Assembly (NCBI GenBank): GCA_039030555.1
Contig: JBCCDY010000004.1
Span: forward strand, 248,001-312,000
From: JBCCDY01 sp039030555
Lineage (GTDB): Bacteria > Bacteroidota > Bacteroidia > Cytophagales > Cyclobacteriaceae
Length of the DNA stretch: 64,000 nucleotides
Reading direction: 5' to 3'
The position numbers and the translations under genes are program-made. Under the pieces are notes generated by a model. The model searched no databases. It was not told the origin of the DNA and saw only the letters and a program-made list of their open reading frames with translations. Shown piece after piece: positions 17,645 through 26,232 of this stretch (position 1 is the first letter of the stretch; the number at the start of each line of letters is the position of its first letter).

Positions 17645-18810
17645 AATTCACTGAATTTCATCAACTTTATAGATGGTTGAATCCTTTCCCTCGCTTTTAC
17701 CCACCTCAACAACATGGTGCCTTGTGAATGCCCCACAGTATTAATCCAGTTATCTTTTTCAGGATCTACATGGGATACAATCAAACGGACTGAACCATCT
17801 GCCCTATAATTAGCAAGATGCTTATTCGTATGAACCGAAAAATGCTGATAATCCAGCGATTCCATCCAGTGGTTATTCAGTTGAAAATTCCAATGCTCAC
17901 ATTCAGGAGGCGTAAAATCGATAACTAAGGCTTCATCATCTCCAATTTTCCAATAGCTGTGATAATAGTCAATATTAGGATCGCCTCCTGCTTTAGTGCT
18001 TTTTTCAGGATCGAATAATGGAAGTTCGTTTGTATGTTTTTGAAAACCTTTCGACCAATTTGTGAAAAAGAGTGCACAACCTGCTACAAAGGCCCCCGCT
18101 GTTGTGAGCCCTTCGTCAACCAATTGAGGAGTGATTGGCTTGGGTTCCGCTTTTTCATCTAACCTTTCTATTTGAACGTAAGCAAGCTCTTCTGTATCCC
18201 GATCCAAAAAAGTTTGTCTTACCATAACCAAACTGGTTTCTGGTTCCATTTTAAGCCAATTTTTTCCTTTTTGCTCTCTACTCAAAAAAATCTCAAACGA
18301 ACCATCCGACTCAATTTCCAGCTCGGAGGCTTCCAATAATCCAGAAGGCTCCATATTTCCTGTTTTTCCGTAATCACCTTTTTGTGTCCCGAAAGAAAGG
18401 TATTTTACCGTTCCTCTGGTCCCGAATATTCTATACTCGTATTCACCAGAGATTTTAGAATTTTGATAATAATTATCAGGATTATCTGCACCAATTTTTA
18501 CTGTTTCGTGGACTAAACGTCTCAATTTTGGAGTAGTCGGGTCAGCGAACTCTACGAAATTTTCTAAAGCCACCCTGGTAAGCCTTGTGAGGTATCGATA
18601 TCCTTCCGCCTGATTGAAGGGATCTGTAGGAGCTCCCTGGTATACCATTGCAGTTCCTGCTGATTTTAAGGTATCACAAAATTCTTCCCAAGCTTTCCCG
18701 GAAACAACTCTTTCCTTGTGATGATCCTCCAGCGTTTTACCAGATAAGCCTAAACGCCACTTCCGAAATGATTTATAAGTATTTAAAAGCTTAATGAATA
18801 GTTTTTTCAA
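17641..18810 (-). CDS. DUF1214 domain protein
   Basis: About 390 residues if read from TTG at 18810 (LKKLFIKLLNTYKSFRKW). The open frame continues to 18942, but that part overlaps the divergent gene at 18854 and looks non-coding. Landmarks are GYRYLTRLTRVALENFVEF, the central FGTRGTVKYLSFGTQKGDYG, and the C-terminal PECEHWNFQLNNHWMESLDY, which match DUF1214. Such proteins co-occur with lipid- or steroid-modifying genes; no reaction is proven. First gene of the sulfotransferase operon. The start is uncertain. Confidence 0.78.
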   Translation of the reverse strand: MKKLFIKLLNTYKSFRKWRLGLSGKTLEDHHKERVVSGKAWEEFCDTLKSAGTAMVYQGAPTDPFNQAEGYRYLTRLTRVALENFVEFADPTTPKLRRLVHETVKIGADNPDNYYQNSKISGEYEYRIFGTRGTVKYLSFGTQKGDYGKTGNMEPSGLLEASELEIESDGSFEIFLSREQKGKNWLKMEPETSLVMVRQTFLDRDTEELAYVQIERLDEKAEPKPITPQLVDEGLTTAGAFVAGCALFFTNWSKGFQKHTNELPLFDPEKSTKAGGDPNIDYYHSYWKIGDDEALVIDFTPPECEHWNFQLNNHWMESLDYQHFSVHTNKHLANYRADGSVRLIVSHVDPEKDNWINTVGHSQGTMLLRWVKARERIQPSIKLMKFSEL

Positions 18811-18853
18811 GATGATTGTACTTTTGGCTGCTGAAAAGTAACAATATCTCCTC

Positions 18854-19237
18854 GTGACTCCATATTTAAAAAAATACTTTAATCTAAGGTTAGGCTTAAT
18901 CGGGGCTTTAGTTACCGGAGGTATCGTTTGGTACATCAACAAAAATGAAAGTCTTGACTTAGCTTTCTTTGCCGCCTCAAAACAAGCCGTCTATACCTTT
19001 TTTTTCGGTGGCTTTTTTACCAGACTCTGTGAAAATATTTGCCTTCAATTCGAAAATCTGGCCCTTGGTGTCTTAGTCTCAACAATAGTGGTTTCTCTAC
19101 TTACCTTATCCATCATTTTCTTTATACATAACTTAAAAGGAACCCCTAAACCCATTGAATCTACTTTGGCCATGGCTGTTATCGTTCCACCTGGTTTTGC
19201 ATTGACTGCTTACCACAAACGGAGAAAAAAAGTATGA
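18854..19237 (+). CDS. Hypothetical multi-span membrane protein
   Basis: 127 residues with a GTG start. Hydrophobic segments lie at about 12-28 (LRLGLIGALVTGGIVWYI), 45-57, 68-92 (LALGVLVSTIVVSLLTLSIIFFI) and 103-118, with a basic C-terminus (HKRRKKV), suggesting three or four spans. No family is recognised. It is divergent from the DUF1214 operon with 43 bp between starts and ends in a shared terminator. Confidence 0.6.
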   Translation: MTPYLKKYFNLRLGLIGALVTGGIVWYINKNESLDLAFFAASKQAVYTFFFGGFFTRLCENICLQFENLALGVLVSTIVVSLLTLSIIFFIHNLKGTPKPIESTLAMAVIVPPGFALTAYHKRRKKV

Positions 19238-19243
19238 CACAAA

Positions 19244-19275
19244 AAAAGCTTCTCCGAAGAAACAGAGAAGCTTTT
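19244..19275. terminator. Bidirectional terminator
   Basis: An 11-bp perfect stem, AAAAGCTTCTC (19244-19254) with GAGAAGCTTTT (19265-19275), flanked by A and T runs, between two convergent genes. Confidence 0.8.
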
Positions 19276-19298
19276 AAACCTTAATTTTATCCTTGACT

Positions 19299-19784
19299 TT
19301 ATTCTGTTACAATCTGATCCCAGTTTGTATCTGCTTTTGTTTTGTATTCCTCCGGTTCCGCATTCCACTCTTTTTTCAGACCACCTTGTAATTCTGTCCA
19401 AAAGTCCTCATAGAACAATTGAAGTTCACCTTCCTGTATTTGCCAGTTCGTAGGGTCTGGCTCCATTTTAAATGATTTTTCTGCAATAGCATATGCACAC
19501 CAACCACCATAGGCAGGAGCATATTTGGCAGGATCAGTTTTGAATAAGTCTAAATGTTTTTCTGAAGAAAACTGGAAAGTCACGCCTTCATATTCAAAAG
19601 TAAATTCGCTTGACCCCTTTACTGCCTCACTTTTTGTAAAATAAGCGACGGGATCATATCCTTCAATAGCTACACCATCAACTAGGTAGTGATCAGGCTT
19701 ATTCTCGTCCGAACCACCTCCGCATGACCACATAATAATTGCCATGAACCCTAATACTATAGCACTTTTTAACGTTGATCTCAT
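19299..19784 (-). CDS. YHS-domain lipoprotein
   Basis: About 161 residues from the ATG at 19784, chosen because it gives a clean signal (MRSTLKSAIVLGFMAIIMWSC) with the lipobox IMWSC. The mature protein holds a YHS domain: VAIEGYDPVAYFTKSEAVKG, then FEYEGVTFQFSSEKHLDLFK and PAYGGWCAYAIAE. YHS domains are associated with metal (heavy metal or copper) handling. No metal pump is adjacent, so the role is open. Confidence 0.85.
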   Translation of the reverse strand: MRSTLKSAIVLGFMAIIMWSCGGGSDENKPDHYLVDGVAIEGYDPVAYFTKSEAVKGSSEFTFEYEGVTFQFSSEKHLDLFKTDPAKYAPAYGGWCAYAIAEKSFKMEPDPTNWQIQEGELQLFYEDFWTELQGGLKKEWNAEPEEYKTKADTNWDQIVTE

Positions 19785-19804
19785 AATTTTAATTTTCATA
19801 TAAG

Positions 19805-20143
19805 TTAAGCACACTTACGACAATCTTCAAGACTATTTGAATCTGACAGCCTTTCAGATATTACTCTGGTCATCTGATCCAGTTCTTCTGCTGATATTTT
19901 GATGTACTCTAAGATCTCTTCCACATCAATTTTACTATGTGAATTATAAAGAAGATTGACCAAACCTTGTACCCTGGCTATAGGCCCTCTCATCTGATGA
20001 GAATTGATATGGGCGTACTCATCTACTTTTTCGTTTTCGTACCTCAATCTATCGTTACACTCGTTTAGCCGTTCGTGTAATGAGTTGGGGTCTTTCGTAG
20101 ATTCGATGGCCTGTTCTATATTTTGATTGTTCTCTATGCGCAT
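19805..20143 (-). CDS. Stand-alone histidine-kinase DHp (HisKA-like) domain protein
   Basis: 112 residues. A coiled-coil N-terminus (LHERLNECNDRLRYENEKVD) leads into YAHINSHQMRGPIARVQGLV, a HisKA H-box with the phosphoacceptor-type His49 and the conserved R-x-P. A second helix of a DHp hairpin follows (EEILEYIKISAEELDQMTRV), then a short CRKC-containing tail. There is no HATPase domain: the frame ends naturally, and the next gene starts beyond. It could be phosphorylated by another kinase in trans or act as a dimerisation decoy. A truncated relic is possible, but the frame is intact. Confidence 0.7.
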   Translation of the reverse strand: MRIENNQNIEQAIESTKDPNSLHERLNECNDRLRYENEKVDEYAHINSHQMRGPIARVQGLVNLLYNSHSKIDVEEILEYIKISAEELDQMTRVISERLSDSNSLEDCRKCA

Positions 20144-20239
20144 TTTCCTAACAGTTGGTATATTGTGCAGAAACGGGCCTAATCAACACACGTTACGATA
20201 TGAGGCGTATTCCAGGCCTTATGTCTTTTGTTTGACGTG

Positions 20240-21361
20240 TTATTCAGGAAATAAGGAAGTGTCAATCGAAGGAATAAGCTTCAAGGCATTTTTATAATAA
20301 AGCTTTTTAAGAATCTCATCAGGTAAACCTAATCCATACATTCTCCAGAAGGCATGGTATTTCTTATAATATGGAAAATATTCGTCTTCAGACTCGAGTA
20401 CCCTGAAATAAGTAGGATACTCTCCTGGTTTGTAGGAATCCTTTCCAAAAAGAACCCTATCCTGATACTTTTCAAAAAAACAATTTGCCATTTTAGGTTG
20501 CCTCCCCAACTCGGCTATCACGGCACCAATCCCCACATACATATTGGGCATCTCATCCATCAACTCTCCCAGTTTCTTTAAATTATTGGCGTACCATCCC
20601 ATATGAGCATTGATGAAATTGGTCTCCTGGTGCTTTTTGAACATCCTATGCTGCTCAGCAATCAATTCTTCCCATGGTGCAGGGTTGGTATCGCTGCGTT
20701 TTCGATTTGGTCGAACCTTAAGCTCAAGCCAGCGTTCGTTGAATTTATCATGTTCATCCCAGAAAGATTTTGGATCAGCGGTATGAATTAAAACGGGCAT
20801 TCCAAGCTCTCCACACTTAGCCCAGACTGGATCAAGGCGTTCGTCATCAACAGTTACTCGATTTCCATTGATATCTTTTATAGTCATACCAAGACCTTTG
20901 TAAATCTTCAACCCTCTTGCGCCGTACTTATAAGCCTCTTCCAATTCCTTGACGGCTTTTTCCGTCCACCCTTTAGAACCTAAACCTTCGTACGATAAGT
21001 TGGTGAACACTATGAATCGATTCGGATACGTATTCTTTGTATTCTCAACAGCTTTTTTAAGATAGTCTGTAGATTGAACATCAAAGTTTCCATTCACCCT
21101 TCTGAATCCACGTCCACTCAAATTCACCATCACAGCCATATTCAAAGTGTCCATAGCCTCAATTAGTTCGGAAAGATTCTGATTGGGCATGCTATATTGA
21201 TGACTGTGAATATCTACGAAAGGGAATTTTGCTTTGTTGATAGGATTTTCAGGCACAACCAGTGTAGATACCGGGTCGTACTTTTCAAAATCCATGTTCT
21301 GAGCTTTAAGAACTAAGGAGCCTAGTATAGAAACTGAAAGGAGTAAGATGAGCTTTTGCAT
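20240..21361 (-). CDS. Secreted amidohydrolase (amidohydrolase_2 type)
   Basis: About 373 residues from the ATG at 21361, which starts a signal peptide (MQKLILLLSVSILGSLVLKA). The TIM-barrel metal-dependent hydrolase features are FVDIHSHQYSMPNQ (first-strand H-x-H), KIYKGLG, VLIHTADP, INAHMGWYANN and LFGKDSYKPGEYPTYF near the end. It fits the amidohydrolase_2 (ACMSD/decarboxylase-like) group, but the substrate cannot be read. Exported, periplasmic. Divergent from the TAXI protein gene. Confidence 0.82.
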   Translation of the reverse strand: MQKLILLLSVSILGSLVLKAQNMDFEKYDPVSTLVVPENPINKAKFPFVDIHSHQYSMPNQNLSELIEAMDTLNMAVMVNLSGRGFRRVNGNFDVQSTDYLKKAVENTKNTYPNRFIVFTNLSYEGLGSKGWTEKAVKELEEAYKYGARGLKIYKGLGMTIKDINGNRVTVDDERLDPVWAKCGELGMPVLIHTADPKSFWDEHDKFNERWLELKVRPNRKRSDTNPAPWEELIAEQHRMFKKHQETNFINAHMGWYANNLKKLGELMDEMPNMYVGIGAVIAELGRQPKMANCFFEKYQDRVLFGKDSYKPGEYPTYFRVLESEDEYFPYYKKYHAFWRMYGLGLPDEILKKLYYKNALKLIPSIDTSLFPE

Positions 21362-21453
21362 TCTTAAATATTGTATTGCGAAAAATATATAGAATTTATT
21401 AAAGCATAGTATCAATTAGATATTAACATTACTAACTTCCAGTGTTTCAGCTC

Positions 21454-22743
21454 ATGAATATCACATTTTTAAAAATCCAGATAGTATTAATTGTTCTGTT
21501 ATTCCAGGGCTGTCAATACGTCAACAAGGAGTATACTCTGGCTTCCGGATCAATCGGAGCAACTTATCATACTGTAGGTAATGAAGTAGCCAAGCTTTGG
21601 TCTCCAATAATTAAAGTTGATGTAGAGTCCGGGTCTCATCTCGGCTCTTACTCTAATTGCGTATCAATTATTGATAACCAGTTTGATTTTTGCCTTGCTC
21701 AAAATGACTCTCCAATCGAAATATTTGTTGAAAATCCATCCAAGTCTCTTTCGGATTATAATGTTCGTACTCTATTCCCCCTCTATCCTGAAATCTTATT
21801 CATAGTACATGCCGATTCCATTCAACCAGAATCCCTGACGGATTTAGTTATAGGAAGAAAAGTAGCATTAGGTCCAAAACACAGTGGAGGAGCAAGATTT
21901 ATGATACAGCTCCTGCTAGAATACGGAGTTGATACCACTGAATATACTCCTGTTTTTACAGAATATGAGAAAAATGTAATCTCCGAAGAAACGCCAATAA
22001 GCTGTTCAATAACAGGCTTCAATAATTATAGAATTCATAAAATGTTAAATAATAGTGGTGTTTTGTTCAGCTTGGGAAATCCGGATAGGGCTTTTAAGGG
22101 TTCTGTTGCTGACGGACTATCTTATAGATATATAGCTGCTAAACCCTATATCATTCCAAAGAGTACTTATGGTAAATATCCCGAAGAACCTGCCTTAACA
22201 TTTGCGATTGATGCAGTACTTTTAGTTCGGGAAGAAGTAGATGAGTATTTGGTTTACGATTTGGTCAGGAGCATTATTGAAAACAAACAAATATTAGCAA
22301 GTCAAAATCCTATATTTTCTTCAATAACGGAAAAGTTTGATATCAATAAACTTACATTCCCACTACACGCTGGTACCCGTATGTACCTGGAGCGAAATGA
22401 ACCTACTTTCATCGAACAGTATGCCGAGGTTCTCGGGTTGATCCTATCAGTGCTTGTAATTAGCTCAGGTAGCATTTCTAGTTATTTCAAAAGATCCAGA
22501 GATAAAAAACAAAAACGTTTGAAAGGTTTGTATAACAAGTTATGGAACTACAATCTGTTACTGGATAACATTTCATCCCAGGAAGAAATAGATGGACTGT
22601 CAAGGAATTTAAAAGAGTTCAAGATGAATCTATATGAGTTGCATCAGGAGGATAAAATACCTGATGGAATTAACTTCAATAACATATTGCTTTTGTTAAC
22701 CGAAACGGAAAACAAAATTCTTAATACAATCAACTCAAGATAG
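21454..22743 (+). CDS. TAXI-family solute-binding lipoprotein with extra C-terminal membrane span and tail
   Basis: About 429 residues from the ATG at 21454. The N-terminus has a lipobox (VLLFQGC, Cys20). The binding domain begins LASGSIGATYHTVGNEVAKLW, as in TAXI TRAP-transporter receptors (NMT1_3), and includes LTDLVIGRKVALGPKHSGGA. Unlike ordinary TAXI proteins, a membrane span follows at about 327-347 (VLGLILSVLVISSGSISSYF), then a basic stop-transfer (KRSRDKKQKR) and an about 80-residue helical cytoplasmic tail. No TRAP permease is adjacent. This suggests a sensor or anchored receptor rather than a free binding protein; the role is inferred. murI follows after 7 bp. Confidence 0.78.
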   Translation: MNITFLKIQIVLIVLLFQGCQYVNKEYTLASGSIGATYHTVGNEVAKLWSPIIKVDVESGSHLGSYSNCVSIIDNQFDFCLAQNDSPIEIFVENPSKSLSDYNVRTLFPLYPEILFIVHADSIQPESLTDLVIGRKVALGPKHSGGARFMIQLLLEYGVDTTEYTPVFTEYEKNVISEETPISCSITGFNNYRIHKMLNNSGVLFSLGNPDRAFKGSVADGLSYRYIAAKPYIIPKSTYGKYPEEPALTFAIDAVLLVREEVDEYLVYDLVRSIIENKQILASQNPIFSSITEKFDINKLTFPLHAGTRMYLERNEPTFIEQYAEVLGLILSVLVISSGSISSYFKRSRDKKQKRLKGLYNKLWNYNLLLDNISSQEEIDGLSRNLKEFKMNLYELHQEDKIPDGINFNNILLLLTETENKILNTINSR

Positions 22744-22750
22744 TGTTTTG

Positions 22751-23533
22751 ATGAATTCTGAGCCAATTGGAGTATTTGATTCTGGAATTGGAGGCCTTAC
22801 TATTCTAAAAGAATCTATTAGAATTCTCGAGAAAGAAGACTTCATCTATTATGCTGATCTTGCCCATTGCCCTTATGGATTAAAGAGTAAGGAGTTTATT
22901 CAGGAAAGGAGCTTTGAAGTTTCCAAACTTTTGATTTCTAAAGGAGCAAAAGCCATCGTTGTGGCCTGTAATACCGCTACTTCTGCAGCCATTACAGAAC
23001 TAAGAGCACATTTTAATATTCCCTTTGTGGGTATTGAACCCGCGATTAAGCCGGCAGCAAAAAAAACCAAGACCGGAAAAATTGGAGTCCTGGCTACCCG
23101 TCAAACGCTGAATGGCTCTAAGTTCAAAGACATTAGTGATAAATATGCCAAAAACGTAGAACTCCTCATCCAGGTGGGTGATGGATTAGTTGAATTAGTT
23201 GAATCCGGAAATTGGGAAACTCCAGAAGGTTTCGACTTGGTTAAAAAGTACGTTCAGCCTCTACTGGATTCAAAAGTAGATCAAATCATCCTGGGCTGTA
23301 CCCATTATCCTTTTTTGATTCCAGTGATTGAAAAGATTATTAATGGAAATGCTGAAGTGATAAACCCAGCTCCTGCTGTTGCCAGACAATTGAAGAAAGT
23401 TTTGGAAGAGGGTAGGCTTCTAAATAAAAGCAAAAAAAAAGGAAAGCTGAAGTTTTTAGCTAGTGGGGGATTAGTGAATGAGAAGTTTATAAGTAGACTT
23501 CTGAGTGATTTTAGTTTTGATATCAAAGAGTGA
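22751..23533 (+). CDS. murI: Glutamate racemase
   Basis: 261 residues from the ATG at 22751. MurI makes D-glutamate for peptidoglycan. Diagnostic motifs are IGVFDSGIGGLTIL, YYADLAHCPYG, the first catalytic Cys in VVACNTATSAA, and the second in LGCTHYPFL. It follows the TAXI gene within 7 bp, so the two are probably co-transcribed, although no functional link is evident. Confidence 0.96.
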   Translation: MNSEPIGVFDSGIGGLTILKESIRILEKEDFIYYADLAHCPYGLKSKEFIQERSFEVSKLLISKGAKAIVVACNTATSAAITELRAHFNIPFVGIEPAIKPAAKKTKTGKIGVLATRQTLNGSKFKDISDKYAKNVELLIQVGDGLVELVESGNWETPEGFDLVKKYVQPLLDSKVDQIILGCTHYPFLIPVIEKIINGNAEVINPAPAVARQLKKVLEEGRLLNKSKKKGKLKFLASGGLVNEKFISRLLSDFSFDIKE

Positions 23534-23631
23534 AGTCGATATGAGAAATGTAGTTGTAATATGCATGTTTAATTATTACGTATCATTCACTTAGTATCAC
23601 TACTAAATGAGAGTATACAATTTTGAATTAG

Positions 23632-23790
23632 ATTTTAACGCCGGATCCGGTCGGCGGTGGTTCAAGTTTTTCTTCCACTCAAGTTGACCATATTCATACT
23701 ATTGATTATGAGTTTTTTGACCTCGATTCAAAAAGAATAATTGGTGGACAAAGAATATTTTGGCCTAAGTTTACAACCAAGTTCCACTAA
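23632..23790 (+). pseudogene. Possible 3' gene remnant
   Basis: In the 321-bp gap after murI, an open run of 52 codons with no start codon reads ILTPDPVGGGSSFSSTQVDH and continues to FWPKFTTKFH before TAA. The preceding in-frame TAG and the missing start suggest a decayed C-terminal fragment, if it was ever coding. A 20-codon ATG frame (23791-23853) follows directly before the GNAT gene. No family is recognised for either, and the rest of the gap shows nothing. Confidence 0.22.
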
Positions 23791-23854
23791 ATGCAGGTAC
23801 TATTCGAAAATTTTGGAAGATACGTTGGAAGAAAGTTAAACAAGGAAATCTAAT

Positions 23855-24298
23855 GTGAAAACTATTAGTTTAAGAAAGGCAACATCAAATGATAAAGCAT
23901 TAGTTGTTGACTTTGATTATCGACTTAATAAAGTTGAGCATATCGAACTAAAAAGGGAGAAGAAGATAGCAAAAGCAATATTGGACGAGCAATGCTTTAT
24001 TATCTTGTTAAGTGACAGTGTAGTTGGCTTTATGATATTTGATTACCGCTTTTTTGACCAGGGTTGGATTGAACTCATTATTATAGATGAATTGTATAGA
24101 GGAAAAGGGATAGGTGGGCAAGCCATTAACCTCATATGCAAAGAGTGTAAAGCGAATAAGGTGTTTACTTCTACGAATAGCTCTAATACTCCAATGCAAA
24201 AAGTATTAAAAAAGGCTGGTTTTTCATTTGCAGGTACAATAAACGGATTGGATGAAGGAGACCCTGAGCTGTTTTATTATAAGCAGATCAACACTTAG
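23855..24298 (+). CDS. GNAT-family N-acetyltransferase
   Basis: 147 residues with a GTG start. A GNAT fold is indicated by the central strand WIELIIIDELYRGKGIGGQA (the acetyl-CoA pyrophosphate loop R-G-K-G-I-G), followed by KVFTSTNSSNTPMQKVLKKA and GFSFAGTINGLDEGDPELFY. The C-terminal half resembles the acetyltransferases that modify amino groups on peptides or small molecules; the substrate cannot be predicted. It stands alone after a gene-poor stretch. Confidence 0.85.
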   Translation: MKTISLRKATSNDKALVVDFDYRLNKVEHIELKREKKIAKAILDEQCFIILLSDSVVGFMIFDYRFFDQGWIELIIIDELYRGKGIGGQAINLICKECKANKVFTSTNSSNTPMQKVLKKAGFSFAGTINGLDEGDPELFYYKQINT

Positions 24299-24327
24299 AA
24301 AGGGAGGAATTAAGCCTAAATAGAAAA

Positions 24328-26232
24328 TCAAATCACCTTAAACTCAATTCGTCTGTTCAGTTGCATGTTGGCTTCGGTGTCGTTGGGCATAAGAGGTTCA
24401 GTCATGCCATAGCCTTTAAACTTTAATTGTTCCGGGTTTGCTCCTTGAGAGATCAGATAATTGTAAACTTCCTGTGCACGATTTCTGGAAAGCTCCTGGT
24501 TATAAGCAGTAGTTCCCCGGTCATCAGTGTGCCCTCCAATCTCAATTTGGACAGTCTTATTTTGCACTAAAAAGTCATAGATCTTTTTGAGTTCCGTTTT
24601 TGATTTATCCCTCAACTCATAGCTATCGAAGTCAAAATAAATATTGTTCAAAACGACCTTTTTTCCCTTTTTAGGTTTTTCCAAAAGTATATCGATCTCA
24701 ATGGGATCATTATCGTGAACAACCGAATAGTTAAAGGTTAAGCTTTTGAAAAGATATCCTTGTTTTGAGACGTGTAAGGCATAATCAGCACCATCTGTTA
24801 GGACCATTAAATACTTTCCATTTACCTGATCAGACCTAACCTTCGATACCATGGAGTTTTTAGCAAGATCATTCAACTCTACAACAGCAGATAAGGGTTG
24901 CATGGTCTCTGCATCCAATACTCTCCCAGACACATAATTACTTTTGTGGGTCAAACCAATTTCACCTTCTATGCTAAAATTGTATAAATGACTGATCTGC
25001 GTCCCTTCGGCATCTCTCCTCTCGAAGGAGTAATAGCCTGATTCGCCACTCGGAGTTATAAAAAGCGAAACTTCATCGTTAAACGAATTCAGTGGCTTTC
25101 CAAGATTCTTAGGTTCTGTCCAGCCACTATCCAGGTTTTCGGTATAATAGAGATCAAAACCTCCATAACCCGGATATCCGGTTGATGCAAAGTATAGGGT
25201 TTGTCCATTCACATGAATAAATGGAGATACCTCATCCCAGATGGTATTGATCTCAGGGCCTGCGTTTATCGCTTGTGTCCAGTTATCATTCTCATCTTTG
25301 GTGGATATCCAAATGTCCCTTCTTCCTTTTCCTCCCGGGCGAGTCGAAATGAAATATAATGTTCTGCCATCAGCCGAAAGAGTTGGTTGAGATTCCCACG
25401 AAGAAGTGTTGATCTCTCTTCCTAAATTCACTGGCCTGCTCCACACCTCTCCTGTTTTATAGGAAACGAACAGATCACAGGTTCCAAATGTGTTTTGTTC
25501 ACAACTGGTGAAAATTAAGGTTCTTCCATCTGCTGATATGGTACAGGTTCCTTCGTTATAACGTGTATTGATGTTTTCAGAAATCGAAACGGGTTTGCCC
25601 CATGTTCCGTTTTCTTTATTCGAAATGAAAATGTCTTCGTCGAATTGAATTCCGTATCCGTTTCTTTTGGTATAAATCAATTGATCATTATCGGCAGTAA
25701 GCACTGGAAAGTACTGAAGGGCATAAGCATTAACTACATCTGGCAAGGGCTGTGGGTCAAACTCAAACAGGTTCTCTGGGTTCGATAAAGCATAGTCACA
25801 ATCGATAATGTACTTTTCAGCCATTTGGACCTTATCATTACGTTTACCGTAAATTCTTAAAAAATTTTCCAGATAAGGTTTAGCTTCGGAATAATTTCCG
25901 AGTTTCATATTCATTTCGCCAGCCCAATAATTCAAATTAGGCGTCAGTCTACCTGGGTTGTTTGCTAATGCGGTTTCAAAATAAGTCAGGGCCTTATCGT
26001 ATTGTTTTCTGTTCTTGGCTATGAGCCCTTTTCGATGATGCGCTTCCGAGAAAGTAGGATCTTTATCTAAAGCCAGGTTTAACAGATCAAGTGCTTGGTC
26101 ATATTGTCTTCTAATGAAGTAGTTTTCAGATTCCTGGAAGTACTTAAGTGCTTTTTTTGACTTCGTAGAATAAGTCTGCTGGGCAATGCCGATTGAAGTA
26201 CTACAAACAAAAAAGAAAATTAAAAGACGCAT
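24328..26232 (-). CDS. TPR–PD40 propeller–OmpA outer-membrane protein (PorE-like architecture)
   Basis: 634 residues. Signal peptide (ending GIAQ), TPR-type repeats (about 25-135, YFQESENYFIRRQYDQALDL), a PD40/WD40-like beta-propeller (about 170-420, with repeats such as GRTLIFTSCEQNTFGTCDLF and GQTLYFASTGYPGYGGFDLY), a carboxypeptidase-regulatory-like domain (about 430-510, VSGRVLDAETMQPLSAVVEL), and a C-terminal OmpA peptidoglycan-binding domain (IYFDFDSYELRDKS, IGGHTDDRGTTAYNQELSRNRA). This order is the one described for PorE of the type IX secretion system, but Bacteroidota carry several such paralogues, so the T9SS role is only possible. Its ATG abuts the queE stop (TAAATG). Confidence 0.85.
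   Translation of the reverse strand: MRLLIFFFVCSTSIGIAQQTYSTKSKKALKYFQESENYFIRRQYDQALDLLNLALDKDPTFSEAHHRKGLIAKNRKQYDKALTYFETALANNPGRLTPNLNYWAGEMNMKLGNYSEAKPYLENFLRIYGKRNDKVQMAEKYIIDCDYALSNPENLFEFDPQPLPDVVNAYALQYFPVLTADNDQLIYTKRNGYGIQFDEDIFISNKENGTWGKPVSISENINTRYNEGTCTISADGRTLIFTSCEQNTFGTCDLFVSYKTGEVWSRPVNLGREINTSSWESQPTLSADGRTLYFISTRPGGKGRRDIWISTKDENDNWTQAINAGPEINTIWDEVSPFIHVNGQTLYFASTGYPGYGGFDLYYTENLDSGWTEPKNLGKPLNSFNDEVSLFITPSGESGYYSFERRDAEGTQISHLYNFSIEGEIGLTHKSNYVSGRVLDAETMQPLSAVVELNDLAKNSMVSKVRSDQVNGKYLMVLTDGADYALHVSKQGYLFKSLTFNYSVVHDNDPIEIDILLEKPKKGKKVVLNNIYFDFDSYELRDKSKTELKKIYDFLVQNKTVQIEIGGHTDDRGTTAYNQELSRNRAQEVYNYLISQGANPEQLKFKGYGMTEPLMPNDTEANMQLNRRIEFKVI

Noticed and set aside
18811..18942. 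N-terminal extension of the DUF1214 gene.
   Set aside because: It would overlap the divergent membrane-protein gene by about 90 bp and has no family-like sequence; a TTG start at 18810 is preferred.
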